NCBI RefSeq assembly: GCF_003070885.1 | Contig: NZ_CP028913.1 | Coordinates: 2,914,001 to 2,978,000, forward strand | Reading direction: 5' to 3' | Source of the DNA: Agromyces badenianii | Lineage (GTDB): Bacteria; Actinomycetota; Actinomycetes; Actinomycetales; Microbacteriaceae | Length of the DNA: 64,000 nt | Shown: one piece after another, positions 43,184 to 52,572 of the stretch | How the letters are laid out: each line of letters begins with the position of its first letter | Numbering within the stretch: the stretch's first letter is position 1 | The notes under the pieces: model-generated | What the model saw: the letters and a program-made list of their open reading frames with translations, nothing else | Database searches by the model: none | Told to the model about the DNA's origin: nothing | Program-made: the position numbers and the translations under genes

Positions 43184-43675
43184 TCAGCCCTTGATGGGGT
43201 CGAGCACCTCGAGCATCGAACCCTGCACGAAGCCGGCCCACTCGTAGGCGGCCCGCAGGTAGTCGTCGCGGGTCTCGTCGGACTCCGTCTCGTCTTCGTC
43301 GACGATGCCGACCCGCTCGGCGAGGATGAGGCGCAGGTCGGTGAGGAAGGTCAGCCAGCCCCACGCCTCGGATTGGTCGAGCTCGATCTGCACCACCCCG
43401 CCGTGCTCGTCGACGGCGGTCGCATCGCGCACCCGCTGAGCCGCCTGGCGCTTGCCGTCGACGAGGTTGTCGCGGGTGTAGCGGGTGAAGTCGTGGGCGG
43501 CGGCCTGATCGTCGGGGTAGGCGTTGGGCAGCAGACGACCGAGCGCCGGGTCGTCGGCTTCGCCGAGCAGCAGCACCGAGTCGACCTGGTCGGCGAGTTC
43601 GGAGAGCAGCATCGCCTCTTCGGTCTCGAGCACGATGCGCACGCCTTCGCCGCCGCCGAGCCCCGCGACGATCAT
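43184..43675 (-). CDS. DUF2017 family protein
   Basis: 163 residues, acidic, with no membrane segment. Family hallmarks are LLSELADQVDSVLLL, GRLLPNAYPDD (typical R-L-x-P-x-A-Y-x-D-D), and the late EAWGWLTFLTDLRLILAERVG. DUF2017 genes regularly follow clpS in actinobacteria; here the start overlaps the clpS stop by four bases (ATGA), so a role linked to ClpS/Clp proteolysis is likely but unproven. Confidence 0.88.
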   Translation of the reverse strand: MIVAGLGGGEGVRIVLETEEAMLLSELADQVDSVLLLGEADDPALGRLLPNAYPDDQAAAHDFTRYTRDNLVDGKRQAAQRVRDATAVDEHGGVVQIELDQSEAWGWLTFLTDLRLILAERVGIVDEDETESDETRDDYLRAAYEWAGFVQGSMLEVLDPIKG

Positions 43676-43962
43676 GGCTCGTCCCTTGCGACCGTGGCCT
43701 GCAGGCCGTAGCCGTGCATCGCCTGCGCGTGTCGCTCCATGGCCTCGCGATTGCCGACGGCCACGATCGCCCGACCCTCGGTGTGCACGAGCAGCATGAG
43801 CCGCTCGGCCTCGTCGCGCTGGTAGCCGAAATAGCTGCGGAAGACGTAGCTCACGTAGGTCATGAGGTTCACCGGGTCGTCCCACACGATCGTGCGCCAC
43901 GGCAGCTCGACCACGGCGCGCAGGTCGCCTTCGGTGTCGAGTTGCTCGAGCGTCGTCGTCAT
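43672..43962 (-). CDS. clpS: ClpS, ATP-dependent Clp protease adaptor
   Basis: 96-residue N-end-rule adaptor: it delivers proteins with bulky N-terminal residues to ClpC/ClpP. The core contains the family signature VWDDPVNLMTYVSYVF (D-D-x-V-N) and the later MLLVHTEGRAIVAVG, with the His of VHTEG contacting the N-degron. Length fits the family. It is translationally coupled to DUF2017. A box CAGGCT six bases before ATG suggests a weak leaderless promoter. Confidence 0.92.
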   Translation of the reverse strand: MTTTLEQLDTEGDLRAVVELPWRTIVWDDPVNLMTYVSYVFRSYFGYQRDEAERLMLLVHTEGRAIVAVGNREAMERHAQAMHGYGLQATVARDEP

Positions 43963-44007
43963 TCCTCAAGCCTGACACGATGTGCCGGTGCCCGCACCCC
44001 GCAGGTG

Positions 44008-44029
44008 GCGTCGAATGGCGACTCGACGC
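44008..44029. terminator. hairpin between clpS start and the methyltransferase end
   Basis: GCGTCGA (44008-44014) and TCGACGC (44023-44029) form a 7-bp stem with an 8-base loop; a further CATCGATG follows. It may terminate the minus-strand methyltransferase transcript ending at 44088. Confidence 0.4.
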
Positions 44030-44087
44030 ATCGATGTCGCGGTCGTCGGGCTCGCCGCCCCAGATCCTCCGCTGGTCGCGACCGTCG

Positions 44088-45236
44088 TCAGCCCGCGCGC
44101 TGCGACGCCGTGACCGTGAACTTCGCGTTGCGGGCGATCTGCCGGGTCGGGCCGACGCTGCGTTCGAGCAGCGGCCGGTAGCGCAGGTGCGAGTTCCAGA
44201 CGCACCAGAGCTCACCGCCGGGCGCGAGCACCCGGGCGGCATCGGCGAAGAGATGCGCGGCGATGCCGGTCGAGATCGCCGCGTCGCTGTGGAAGGGCGG
44301 GTTCAGCACGATGAGCCGTTCGCTCGCGTCGGCGAGGCTCTCGAGCCCGTCGGCGCGGGCGACCTGCACACCCTCGGCGACGCCGTTCGCCTCGGCGGTC
44401 AGCAATGCGGATGCCGCGGCCGACGCCGAGCGATCGGTCGCCGTCACCCGCAGGCCGGGTCGCGCTCGCGCGAGCCACGCTGCCACGACGCCCGTGCCGC
44501 AGGCGAGATCGACGGCGGTCGCGGCATCCGGAACCGCATCGCCGAGCTGCGCGAGCAGGAACCGCGTGCCGATGTCGATGCCGGTGCCCGCGAAGACGCC
44601 GCCGTGAGCGACGACCGTGAGGCCGAGGTCGTCGTGGCGGGCACTTCGCGGCCACTCGCCGCCGGATGCGATCACGGCACCGGTCGACGAGTGGGCCGCC
44701 TGGGGTTCGCGCGCGATGAGCACCCGTGACTTCTGACGCGCGAGGCTCACGTCGAGTCGCTCGAAGCGGCGGCGCAGCACCTCGTTCATCGCGGGCGACA
44801 TGTGCTTGAGGCGGCCGCCGCCGACCACCACGACATCGGGCCGCGCGTGCGCCGCGATGAGCGCCGACACCTCGTCGAGCCGGTCGAGCGAGCGCGGCAG
44901 GCGCAGCAGCACGAGCCGTGCCCCGTCGAAGAGTTCGCCGCCGAGCGGCATCGACGAGACGGCCGCCGCGGGGCCCTGCCGGCCCGCGTTCTCGGCGAGC
45001 GCGCGCTCACCGGTGATGAGGTCCTGGTGCACGCGGATGCCCCGTGCGCCGGCATCGGCCGCGGCGAGCGCGAGCGCCCCGTAGGAGTCGTCGACGACGA
45101 CGATCTCGCCCGGTCGGGCCTCGCCGATGAGCGCGGCGGCCTCGTCGAGGATCAGCCGGTCCGCGGCATCCGATGCCTCGAGCCCGGGCCCCTCGACGTC
45201 GGGGTGGCGACGCAGGGCGCCGAGGTCGAGGGTCAT
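44088..45236 (-). CDS. class I methyltransferase, RsmC/RlmG-like
   Basis: 382 residues in two related halves, as in RsmC. The N-terminal half is a degenerate methyltransferase domain without a clean motif I. The C-terminal half (about 200-380) has SAM motif I DLACGTGVVAAWLA, motif II ATDRSASA and the catalytic-type motif IV NPPFHS, diagnostic for the rRNA guanine-N2 methyltransferases RsmC/RlmG. The rRNA target position cannot be inferred. ATG 45236 has a TAGCCT -10 box six bases upstream. Confidence 0.85.
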   Translation of the reverse strand: MTLDLGALRRHPDVEGPGLEASDAADRLILDEAAALIGEARPGEIVVVDDSYGALALAAADAGARGIRVHQDLITGERALAENAGRQGPAAAVSSMPLGGELFDGARLVLLRLPRSLDRLDEVSALIAAHARPDVVVVGGGRLKHMSPAMNEVLRRRFERLDVSLARQKSRVLIAREPQAAHSSTGAVIASGGEWPRSARHDDLGLTVVAHGGVFAGTGIDIGTRFLLAQLGDAVPDAATAVDLACGTGVVAAWLARARPGLRVTATDRSASAAASALLTAEANGVAEGVQVARADGLESLADASERLIVLNPPFHSDAAISTGIAAHLFADAARVLAPGGELWCVWNSHLRYRPLLERSVGPTRQIARNAKFTVTASQRAG

Positions 45237-45242
45237 GCCCCA

Positions 45243-45248
45243 AGGCTA
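45243..45248 (-). promoter_or_regulatory. -10 box TAGCCT for the RsmC-like gene
   Basis: TAGCCT on the minus strand ends six bases before ATG 45236. Confidence 0.55.
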
Positions 45249-45337
45249 CGCGGGCACGGGCGCTCGAACCGGCGCTCCTGATCACAGCCGGATTCCTGGA
45301 TGCGACTCCTGGCGGGGTTTGCTACCCTCGGTGCCGC

Positions 45338-46060
45338 ATGCAGCACGCACAGCCAGGGGGACGGGCGGCGGCGCGACACGGAGTCGCGACGCCCGTGACG
45401 CGTACCCCGCGCAGCGCCCCGTCGCGCTCGCCCCGGCACTCCCTCGCTGTCGCCGCGGTGCTCTCGGTCATCGCGCTCCTCGCGGGTCTCGCCGTGGTTC
45501 CGCTGCCCCCGTCGGGCGCGGCGCTGCCGCTCGCGGCGGCCGATGCGCCGCACGTCGGCGAGGTGCAGGCCCTCAGTGTCGCGGCGGATGTCGCCGCCCC
45601 GGCGGTCTCGCACGAGTCGTATGTCGCGACGACCGGCGAGCAGACCCTCGTCGCCGGCGGCACGAACGTCGACTGGGCCAAGCTCGTGCTCATCGAGGGC
45701 GACTGGCCGGTGACCGAGGAGAACATCACCTTCATGCTGCGGTGGATGCGCCAGGAGAACGGCGCCGACAACTGGTGGAACCGCAACAACCCGCTGAACA
45801 ACGGGCAGGGCTCCGGCGGCGGCTCGGGACTCGGCAGCTACCCGACCCTCATCGAAGCCGCCTTCTACGCGGCCGAGAACCTGCAGTCGGGGCGCTATCC
45901 GGCGGTGGATGCGGCGCTCGCCCGCGGCGATTCGGCCGACGCGACGGCGCAGGCGATCTGGGCCTCGGCGTGGGCGTCGAGCCACTACGGCTACGGCACC
46001 CACTGGAGTTCGCGCCCGTACGACGTCATCGAGGCGCCGGCCTCAGCGTGGGGTCGCTGA
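45338..46060 (+). CDS. secreted protein with a lysozyme-like C-terminal region
   Basis: 240 residues. A long basic N-region precedes a signal peptide (about residues 32-65, LAVAAVLSVIALLAGLAVV). The mature C-terminal 120 residues (VDWAKLVLIEGDWPVTEENI, then WMRQENGADNWWNRNNPLN and GLGSYPTLIEAAFYAAENL) resemble small lysozyme/transglycosylase-like modules with a conserved Glu in RQENG; this fold call is tentative. The -10 candidate TACCCT lies nine bases upstream. It is divergent from the RsmC-like gene. Confidence 0.7.
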   Translation: MQHAQPGGRAAARHGVATPVTRTPRSAPSRSPRHSLAVAAVLSVIALLAGLAVVPLPPSGAALPLAAADAPHVGEVQALSVAADVAAPAVSHESYVATTGEQTLVAGGTNVDWAKLVLIEGDWPVTEENITFMLRWMRQENGADNWWNRNNPLNNGQGSGGGSGLGSYPTLIEAAFYAAENLQSGRYPAVDAALARGDSADATAQAIWASAWASSHYGYGTHWSSRPYDVIEAPASAWGR

Positions 46061-46080
46061 CGCCGCTCGCAGCTCGGCCG

Positions 46081-46497
46081 TCACTCCCGCTCGAGGGGGC
46101 GCCAGACGACGACGGCGTTCTCACGGCGCGCGCGGGTGCCCGTGCGAAGCGAGATGACCTCGCCCGCCGACCCGGCGGCGAAGACGCGGCGGCCGGGGCG
46201 ATTCAGCATCTCGTCGGCGAGTGCGGCTTCGAGTTCGCGCACGCGGGCGCGAAGCACGCTGACCTCGTCTTCGAGCCCGAGCACCCGACGGATGCCTTCG
46301 AGGCTCACCCCGTCGCTCGAGAGCTGGGCGATCTCACGCAGCTGCGCGACGTCGCGCATCGAGTAGCGCCGCGACTTGCCGGCGGTGCGGGTGGGTGACA
46401 CCAGCCCGAGCCGGTCGTACTGGCGCAGCGTCTGCGGGTGCATCCCCGCGAGCTCGGCGGCGACGGAGATGACGAAGAGCGGACTCATCTCGTTCAT
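46081..46497 (-). CDS. hspR: heat shock transcriptional repressor HspR (MerR family)
   Basis: 138 residues. The N-terminal MerR-type winged helix shows FVISVAAELAGMHPQTLRQY, then DRLGLVSPTRTAGKSRRYS, the standard HspR signature. A coiled-coil segment follows (about 75-100). HspR binds HAIR sites (CTTGAGT-N7-ACTCAAG) with DnaK as co-repressor and releases them on heat shock. It is the last gene of the dnaK operon, nine bases after dnaJ. HAIR sites are visible at 29327 (clpB) and 50241/50304 (dnaK), so it controls both. Confidence 0.93.
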   Translation of the reverse strand: MNEMSPLFVISVAAELAGMHPQTLRQYDRLGLVSPTRTAGKSRRYSMRDVAQLREIAQLSSDGVSLEGIRRVLGLEDEVSVLRARVRELEAALADEMLNRPGRRVFAAGSAGEVISLRTGTRARRENAVVVWRPLERE

Positions 46498-46506
46498 CTG
46501 CGCCGC

Positions 46507-47502
46507 CTAGCCCCTCGACTTCGCAAGCAGCTCGTCGCGCGGGTTCTCGTCGGGCAGCAGCGCCGCGAACTCCTCGAGCTTCTCCTTCGCCTCTTTCGAG
46601 AGGTGCGACGGCACGGCCACCTGCACGATGGCGAGCAGGTCTCCGGTGCCCTTCGACGTCTCGACGCCGCGACCCTTCACGCGCAGCACACGGCCGCTCG
46701 GGGTGCCGGGTGCGACGCGCACCTTCACGGGGTCTCCGCCGAGGGTCGGCACCTGGATCGTGGTGCCGAGCGCGGCCTCGGCGAACGTGACGGGCACGTT
46801 GACCCGCAGGTTCAGGCCGTCGCGCTCGAAGACGGGATGCTTGCGCACGGTCACGGTGAGCACGATGTCGCCGGGCTCGCCGCCGTCGGGCGAGGGGTGG
46901 CCCTTGCCGCGCAGGCGGATCTTCTGCCCATCGGCGACGCCCGCCGGGATGCGCACGGTGATCGGCTTGCCCTCGGAGGTCTGCAGGGTGATCTGGTCGC
47001 CCTTGGTCGCGGTGACGAAGTCGAGCGTCGTCGACGCCGAGACATCCCGACCCTTGGTGGGGCCGCCGGTGCCGCGGTAGCCGCCGGTCGTCTGGCCGAA
47101 CCGGCCGCCGCCGAAGAGGCCGCCGAGCAGGTCGTCGTAGTCGCCGCCCTGCTGGAAGGTGTACGACTGGCTGCGCCCGCCGCCGCCCTGGCCGAACATG
47201 CCGCCGAAGACGTCTTCGAAGCCGCCGGCGCCGCCGGCACTGCCGGGCGCGGTGAAGCGTGCGCCCGAGCCCATCGCGCGCACGGCGTCGTACTCCTTGC
47301 GCTGCTCGGGATCGGAGAGCACGGAGTGCGCTTCGCTGATCTCCTTGAACTTCGCCTCGGCGGCAGCGTCACCGGGGTTGGAGTCGGGGTGGTACTTGCG
47401 GGCGAGCTTGCGGTACGTCTTCTTGAGTTCCGCGTCGCTCACGTCTTTGGAGACGCCGAGCACCTTGTAGAAGTCCTTGTCGAACCAATCCTGACTGGCC
47501 AC
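46507..47502 (-). CDS. dnaJ: DnaJ-type co-chaperone without zinc finger (CbpA-like)
   Basis: 331 residues. The J-domain has HPD at 38-40, then a G/F-rich region (about 75-150, GGFEDVFGGMFGQGGGG) and the C-terminal substrate-binding barrel (DVSASTTLDFVTATKGDQIT, RIPAGVADGQKIRLRGKG). The four CxxCxGxG zinc repeats of canonical DnaJ are absent, so this is type II (CbpA/DnaJ2-like). GTG 47502 has AGGAGG six bases upstream; the GTG at 47508 is too close to it. It stimulates DnaK ATPase. Confidence 0.9.
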   Translation of the reverse strand: MASQDWFDKDFYKVLGVSKDVSDAELKKTYRKLARKYHPDSNPGDAAAEAKFKEISEAHSVLSDPEQRKEYDAVRAMGSGARFTAPGSAGGAGGFEDVFGGMFGQGGGGRSQSYTFQQGGDYDDLLGGLFGGGRFGQTTGGYRGTGGPTKGRDVSASTTLDFVTATKGDQITLQTSEGKPITVRIPAGVADGQKIRLRGKGHPSPDGGEPGDIVLTVTVRKHPVFERDGLNLRVNVPVTFAEAALGTTIQVPTLGGDPVKVRVAPGTPSGRVLRVKGRGVETSKGTGDLLAIVQVAVPSHLSKEAKEKLEEFAALLPDENPRDELLAKSRG

Positions 47503-47611
47503 TGGCACCTCCTCTCTCGAGTCTGTCTGAAATCTGTCTTGAGTCTGTCGGATGACCGTGACGGCCGGGCCGCGACATCCGCCGAAGGGATGCCGCGGCC
47601 GGCCGAGCCGG

Positions 47612-48244
47612 TTACTGCGGGGTCTTCACGACGACCTTCGCCGCACGAAGCAGCGTGCCGCCGAGGGTGTACCCGGTCTCGACGACATCGGCGACCGTGT
47701 CGGTCTCGACGTCGTCTGCGGGCTGCTGGAAGATCGCCTCGTGCCGCTGCGGGTCGAAGACCTCGCCCACCTCGCCGAACGGGGTGAGGCCGAGCTTCTC
47801 AACCGCACCGCGCAGCTTCGCCGCGATCGTCGCGAACGGTGCATCGCTCTCGAGATCGCCGTGCTTCTCGGCCCGGTCGAGGTCGTCGAGCACGGGCAGC
47901 AGCGCGGCCACGGCCGCGCCGACGGCGCGCTCGCGCTCGGCCTCGCGGTTCGCCTCGGTGCGCTTGCGGTAGTTGGCGTACTCCGCTGTGACGCGCTTGA
48001 GGTCGGCGAGGTGCTCGTCGCTCGGCTCCTGCACTTCGGCGTTCGCCGCGTTCAGGATGTCGTCGACCGTGAGCTCCTCGTCGCCGGCAAGGGATGCCGC
48101 GGCATCCGCTGCCTCGGGGGCACCCTGCTCGGGTGCCCCTTCGGCCTCGGCGCCCGGCTTCCGAACCTCACCGGTCTCGGGGTCGATCCTCCGCTTGTCG
48201 CGGAAGACCGGCTCGTCGTGGTTCTGGTTCTTGTCGTCGGACAT
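47612..48244 (-). CDS. grpE: nucleotide exchange factor GrpE
   Basis: 210 residues. A disordered charged N-terminus (to about 50) precedes a long dimeric coiled coil (LADLKRVTAEYANYRKRTEA, then EREREAVGAAV-like helix) and a compact C-terminal beta domain (FDPQRHEAIFQQPAD, VVETGYTLGGTLLRAAKVVV). It releases ADP from DnaK. It starts two bases after the dnaK stop, so the two are co-translated. Confidence 0.95.
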   Translation of the reverse strand: MSDDKNQNHDEPVFRDKRRIDPETGEVRKPGAEAEGAPEQGAPEAADAAASLAGDEELTVDDILNAANAEVQEPSDEHLADLKRVTAEYANYRKRTEANREAERERAVGAAVAALLPVLDDLDRAEKHGDLESDAPFATIAAKLRGAVEKLGLTPFGEVGEVFDPQRHEAIFQQPADDVETDTVADVVETGYTLGGTLLRAAKVVVKTPQ

Positions 48245-48246
48245 GG

Positions 48247-50115
<1,869 letters not shown>

Positions 50116-50240
50116 ATGTGTTTCTCCTTCTCCCCGCCCGCCGCCCGAGCCGCACGCGAGTCGCGCACGGTTCGTGTTCAGCAGGGCCGGATACCGGTTC
50201 GACCCTTCCTGGCCCGCAACCGAAGTACCTGTGAGCAAGA

Positions 50241-50261
50241 CTTGAGCCTTGCCGACTCAAG
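50241..50261 (-). promoter_or_regulatory. HAIR operator 1 of the dnaK operon
   Basis: CTTGAGC - 7 bases - ACTCAAG, about 125 bases before the dnaK start. It overlaps the region just downstream of the likely promoter. Confidence 0.9.
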
Positions 50262-50282
50262 CCTCTCAATGCCTCTGAACCC

Positions 50283-50288
50283 TGTCAA
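50283..50288 (-). promoter_or_regulatory. -35 box TTGACA of dnaK
   Basis: TTGACA on the minus strand lies between the two HAIR sites; the matching -10 around 50260-50266 is weak (GAGGCT-like). Its position between operators fits repression by HspR. Confidence 0.5.
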
Positions 50289-50303
50289 GTCGAGGCGGTG
50301 AAA

Positions 50304-50324
50304 CTTGAGTGTACTTGACTCAAC
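50304..50324 (-). promoter_or_regulatory. HAIR operator 2 of the dnaK operon
   Basis: CTTGAGT - 7 bases - ACTCAAC, one mismatch from consensus, 43 bases upstream of HAIR 1. Confidence 0.9.
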
Positions 50325-50412
50325 TCAGGCCGGGTGCCGGGTATTCCTGCGGGTTGAAACTGGGCGCGTGACGGCGTCGCCTGCGGGCGAGATCGACGGT
50401 CCGTGAGCGTCG

Positions 50413-51087
50413 CTATGCGGAGGCTCTCAGGGGCTCGAGGGCGGCTAGGACGAGGTCGAGGCCGAAGGTGAACTCCTCGGCTGGGTCGTAGCCGGCAGCG
50501 ACGAGCGCCGCGGCGGACTCGTTGAGGTAGGGGAACTCGTCAGGAGGAAGCTGGGGCAGGTAGACGTCCTCGCCCATGTTCGCGAACTCATCGGCTGTGT
50601 CGAACGGCAGGCTGGCTTCCTGCAGGGCGAAACCGTAGACATAGCTGTCGAGCAACCAGTTGGCGTGCGTCGCCATCAAGACCGTGAAGCCGGCCCTCCG
50701 CAGGCAGGCGGTGACCGCTTCGTGGTGGCGGAGGTTCGCGGGGCCCGGCGATGTCCGCGACTCCAACAGGCCGATCGCCCACGGGTGGCTTGCGAGAACC
50801 TGTCGAGCGGATACTGCCCGACGTCGCATCGCCGACTGCCAGTCGGTCTCTTCGGGCGGGAGCTCGATCTCCTCGAACATGAGGTCGACCATGGCGTCCA
50901 GCAGCTCGTCCTTGCTCGCCACGTAGTGGTAGAGCGACATCGCGCCCGCGCCGAGCGCGCCAGCGAGCCGGCGCATGCTCAGCCCGTCGACTCCCTCGCG
51001 GTCGGCGAGCCGGACCGCCTCGACCACCACCCGCTGCTTGCTCAGCCCCGCGTCTGACGCGACCTGGCGTTGTTCCTTCGCAGACAC
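50413..51087 (-). CDS. TetR/AcrR family regulator (TetR_C_1 type)
   Basis: 224 residues. The N-terminal HTH is KQRVVVEAVRLADREGVDGL, then SMRRLAGALGAGAMSLYHYV; the C-terminal domain has the TetR_C_1 pattern of tetracycline-repressor relatives (LEQ... replaced by FTFGLDLVLAALEPLRA). GTG 51087 has GAGGGG six bases upstream; the long upstream frame crosses the operator region and is rejected. It is divergent from the DUF6326 gene, with a GTACGCGTAC array in the 235-base gap between them. Confidence 0.9.
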   Translation of the reverse strand: MSAKEQRQVASDAGLSKQRVVVEAVRLADREGVDGLSMRRLAGALGAGAMSLYHYVASKDELLDAMVDLMFEEIELPPEETDWQSAMRRRAVSARQVLASHPWAIGLLESRTSPGPANLRHHEAVTACLRRAGFTVLMATHANWLLDSYVYGFALQEASLPFDTADEFANMGEDVYLPQLPPDEFPYLNESAAALVAAGYDPAEEFTFGLDLVLAALEPLRASA

Positions 51088-51128
51088 GGGTCCCCTCGCT
51101 CTCTCGATCGGCTTGACAATCGTACAGC

Positions 51129-51178
51129 GTACGCGTAATAGTACGGTGTACGCGTACGGTGTACGCGTACGGTGTACG
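51129..51178. promoter_or_regulatory. operator array with GTACGCGTAC palindromes and 13-bp direct repeats
   Basis: TACGCGTA at 51130, 51149 and 51162, two of them extended to GTACGCGTAC. GGTGTACGCGTAC is repeated in tandem at 51145 and 51158 with a partial third copy at 51171. It sits between the TetR gene and the DUF6326 gene and is the obvious operator for that TetR. Confidence 0.75.
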
Positions 51179-51322
51179 AGCCGGCGAGAGTCGCACACCC
51201 GAGGGAAAGTCGTCGTCACCGTCTGACGACCGCACCGACGAGAACGACCCATCCCGTGCGTATGCACGCCCAGACCTGCCGCCACTCCGGCGGACGGACC
51301 GCTCCTCTCGAAAGAAGAACCG

Positions 51323-51811
51323 ATGACCATCCGAACGAACACCCCGCACCTGCTCGACAACCCGCCGATCCCCGTGCAGGCCAAGCTTGCCGCCGCATGG
51401 ACCAGCTTCATGTTCCTCTACATCTACGTCGACTTCTTCAACCTCTACAAGCCAGGCGTCGTCGACGGCATCCTGAATGGCCTCGTCTGGAGGTTCGACG
51501 TCAGCTCGACGTTGTTGACCATCATGCTCGCGTCCGTGGCGATCCCCGCCCTGATGGTGGTGCTCTCCATCACGCTGCCCGCCCGGGTGAACCGCGCCAC
51601 GAACCTCGTCGTGGCATCGCTCTACATCCCATACTCGGTGTTCAATGCGGCAGGGGCGACCTGGGAGTGGGCCTTCTTCTACGGCCTCTCCATCGGAATC
51701 GAGGTGCTGCTCCTGGCCTTCATCCTGCGCTCCGCCTGGACCTGGCCTCGAACCCCCGCCGTCCCAGCCGGTTCCGCGACGACCGACCTTCGACAGGACC
51801 TTCGACAGTAG
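51323..51811 (+). CDS. DUF6326 family membrane protein
   Basis: 162 residues with four helices (about 20-40, 60-85, 92-112, 118-140). The N-terminus PIPVQAKLAAAWTSFMFLYI and YVDFFNLYKPG are family-typical. The small four-helix DUF6326 proteins are of unknown function and often sit beside TetR genes. RBS GAAAGAAG before ATG. Probably de-repressed by the ligand of the divergent TetR. Confidence 0.8.
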   Translation: MTIRTNTPHLLDNPPIPVQAKLAAAWTSFMFLYIYVDFFNLYKPGVVDGILNGLVWRFDVSSTLLTIMLASVAIPALMVVLSITLPARVNRATNLVVASLYIPYSVFNAAGATWEWAFFYGLSIGIEVLLLAFILRSAWTWPRTPAVPAGSATTDLRQDLRQ

Positions 51812-51990
51812 GTATCCGTGTGAAGGCCTACGGCGTGATCCCGCCGTCCATCACCCGGCCCATCGGTGGATCCAGGCTTTGCCTGCACTTCCCTCCTCGT
51901 GAGGCGGCACGGTCGACGAACCGGCGGGTGCTGCACATCGGGGACTGCCCTGATAGACGGTCGACACGGGGCGACCATAGGCTCTCGATC
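51812..51990. other. intergenic spacer with ACGGTCGAC repeats
   Basis: ACGGTCGAC occurs twice (about 51910 and 51957). A minus-strand reading near 51828 ends GRVMDGGITP, faintly like the C-terminus of an SDR, but nothing else supports a remnant. Confidence 0.35.
51978..51983 (+). promoter_or_regulatory. -10 box TAGGCT for the lipoprotein
   Basis: TAGGCT ends seven bases before ATG 51991. Confidence 0.5.
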
Positions 51991-52545
51991 ATGACCCGAC
52001 GCCCTGCTTTCGGCGGCGCCCTGCTGGCCGCCCTCGCCATCGTTCTCCTCAACGGATGCACGCCCGCCGTCGTCGACGGCACCACGGAGCCGACGCCGTC
52101 GTCAACCCCTGCCTCGACGACGGAACCGGCACCATCGGCGACGCCGGGCGCGGCACCCGCTGCGACGTGCGACACCGTGCTCGCAACGGAGGGCTACGCG
52201 AAGCTCGCCGACGACGGCCTCCAACCACTCCCCTCGCCCCAGGTCTTCGACGCCCTCGCCGCCCGCATGGTGGAGGCGGGCGGCCTCGCCTGCGCCTGGG
52301 GAAAGCCGAACACCGACCTCGTGCTGACGGTGGTGGAGATCGGCATCACCCCCGCCGACGAAGCCGCCTGGTCGGGGGCGCTCGGCGAGACGGGATACGT
52401 CCTCACCGACCAACCGACCCCTGGCGCGTACACCGGACCGGTGGAACCGGGCAGCGGCATCAGCCCCGTCGCCGTGCTCGCCGATGGAACGCTGACGTTC
52501 GTCAGCGCCCCCGCGTTCGCGACGATGCTCGCCCCGACGGCGTAG
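51991..52545 (+). CDS. secreted lipoprotein, unknown family
   Basis: 184 residues. Signal peptide with lipobox LNGC (Cys about residue 24), a Pro/Ser/Thr spacer to about residue 55, then a compact domain with paired Cys (ATCDTVLATEGYAKL and GGLACAWGKPNTD) likely disulphide-bonded. Late elements are VVEIGITPADEAAW and SAPAFATML. This layout is common in actinobacterial cell-envelope lipoproteins with no assigned role. Confidence 0.75.
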   Translation: MTRRPAFGGALLAALAIVLLNGCTPAVVDGTTEPTPSSTPASTTEPAPSATPGAAPAATCDTVLATEGYAKLADDGLQPLPSPQVFDALAARMVEAGGLACAWGKPNTDLVLTVVEIGITPADEAAWSGALGETGYVLTDQPTPGAYTGPVEPGSGISPVAVLADGTLTFVSAPAFATMLAPTA

Positions 52546-52572
52546 CGGGTGCCGTGGGCCGCACGTCGCGAC

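Noticed and set aside
46507..47502. dnaJ truncation
   Set aside because: The missing zinc-finger is typical of the CbpA-like type; barrel and J-domain are intact.
51828..51990. SDR C-terminal-like remnant (GRVMDGGITP, minus strand)
   Set aside because: Only about ten residues resemble an SDR end; too short to call a pseudogene.
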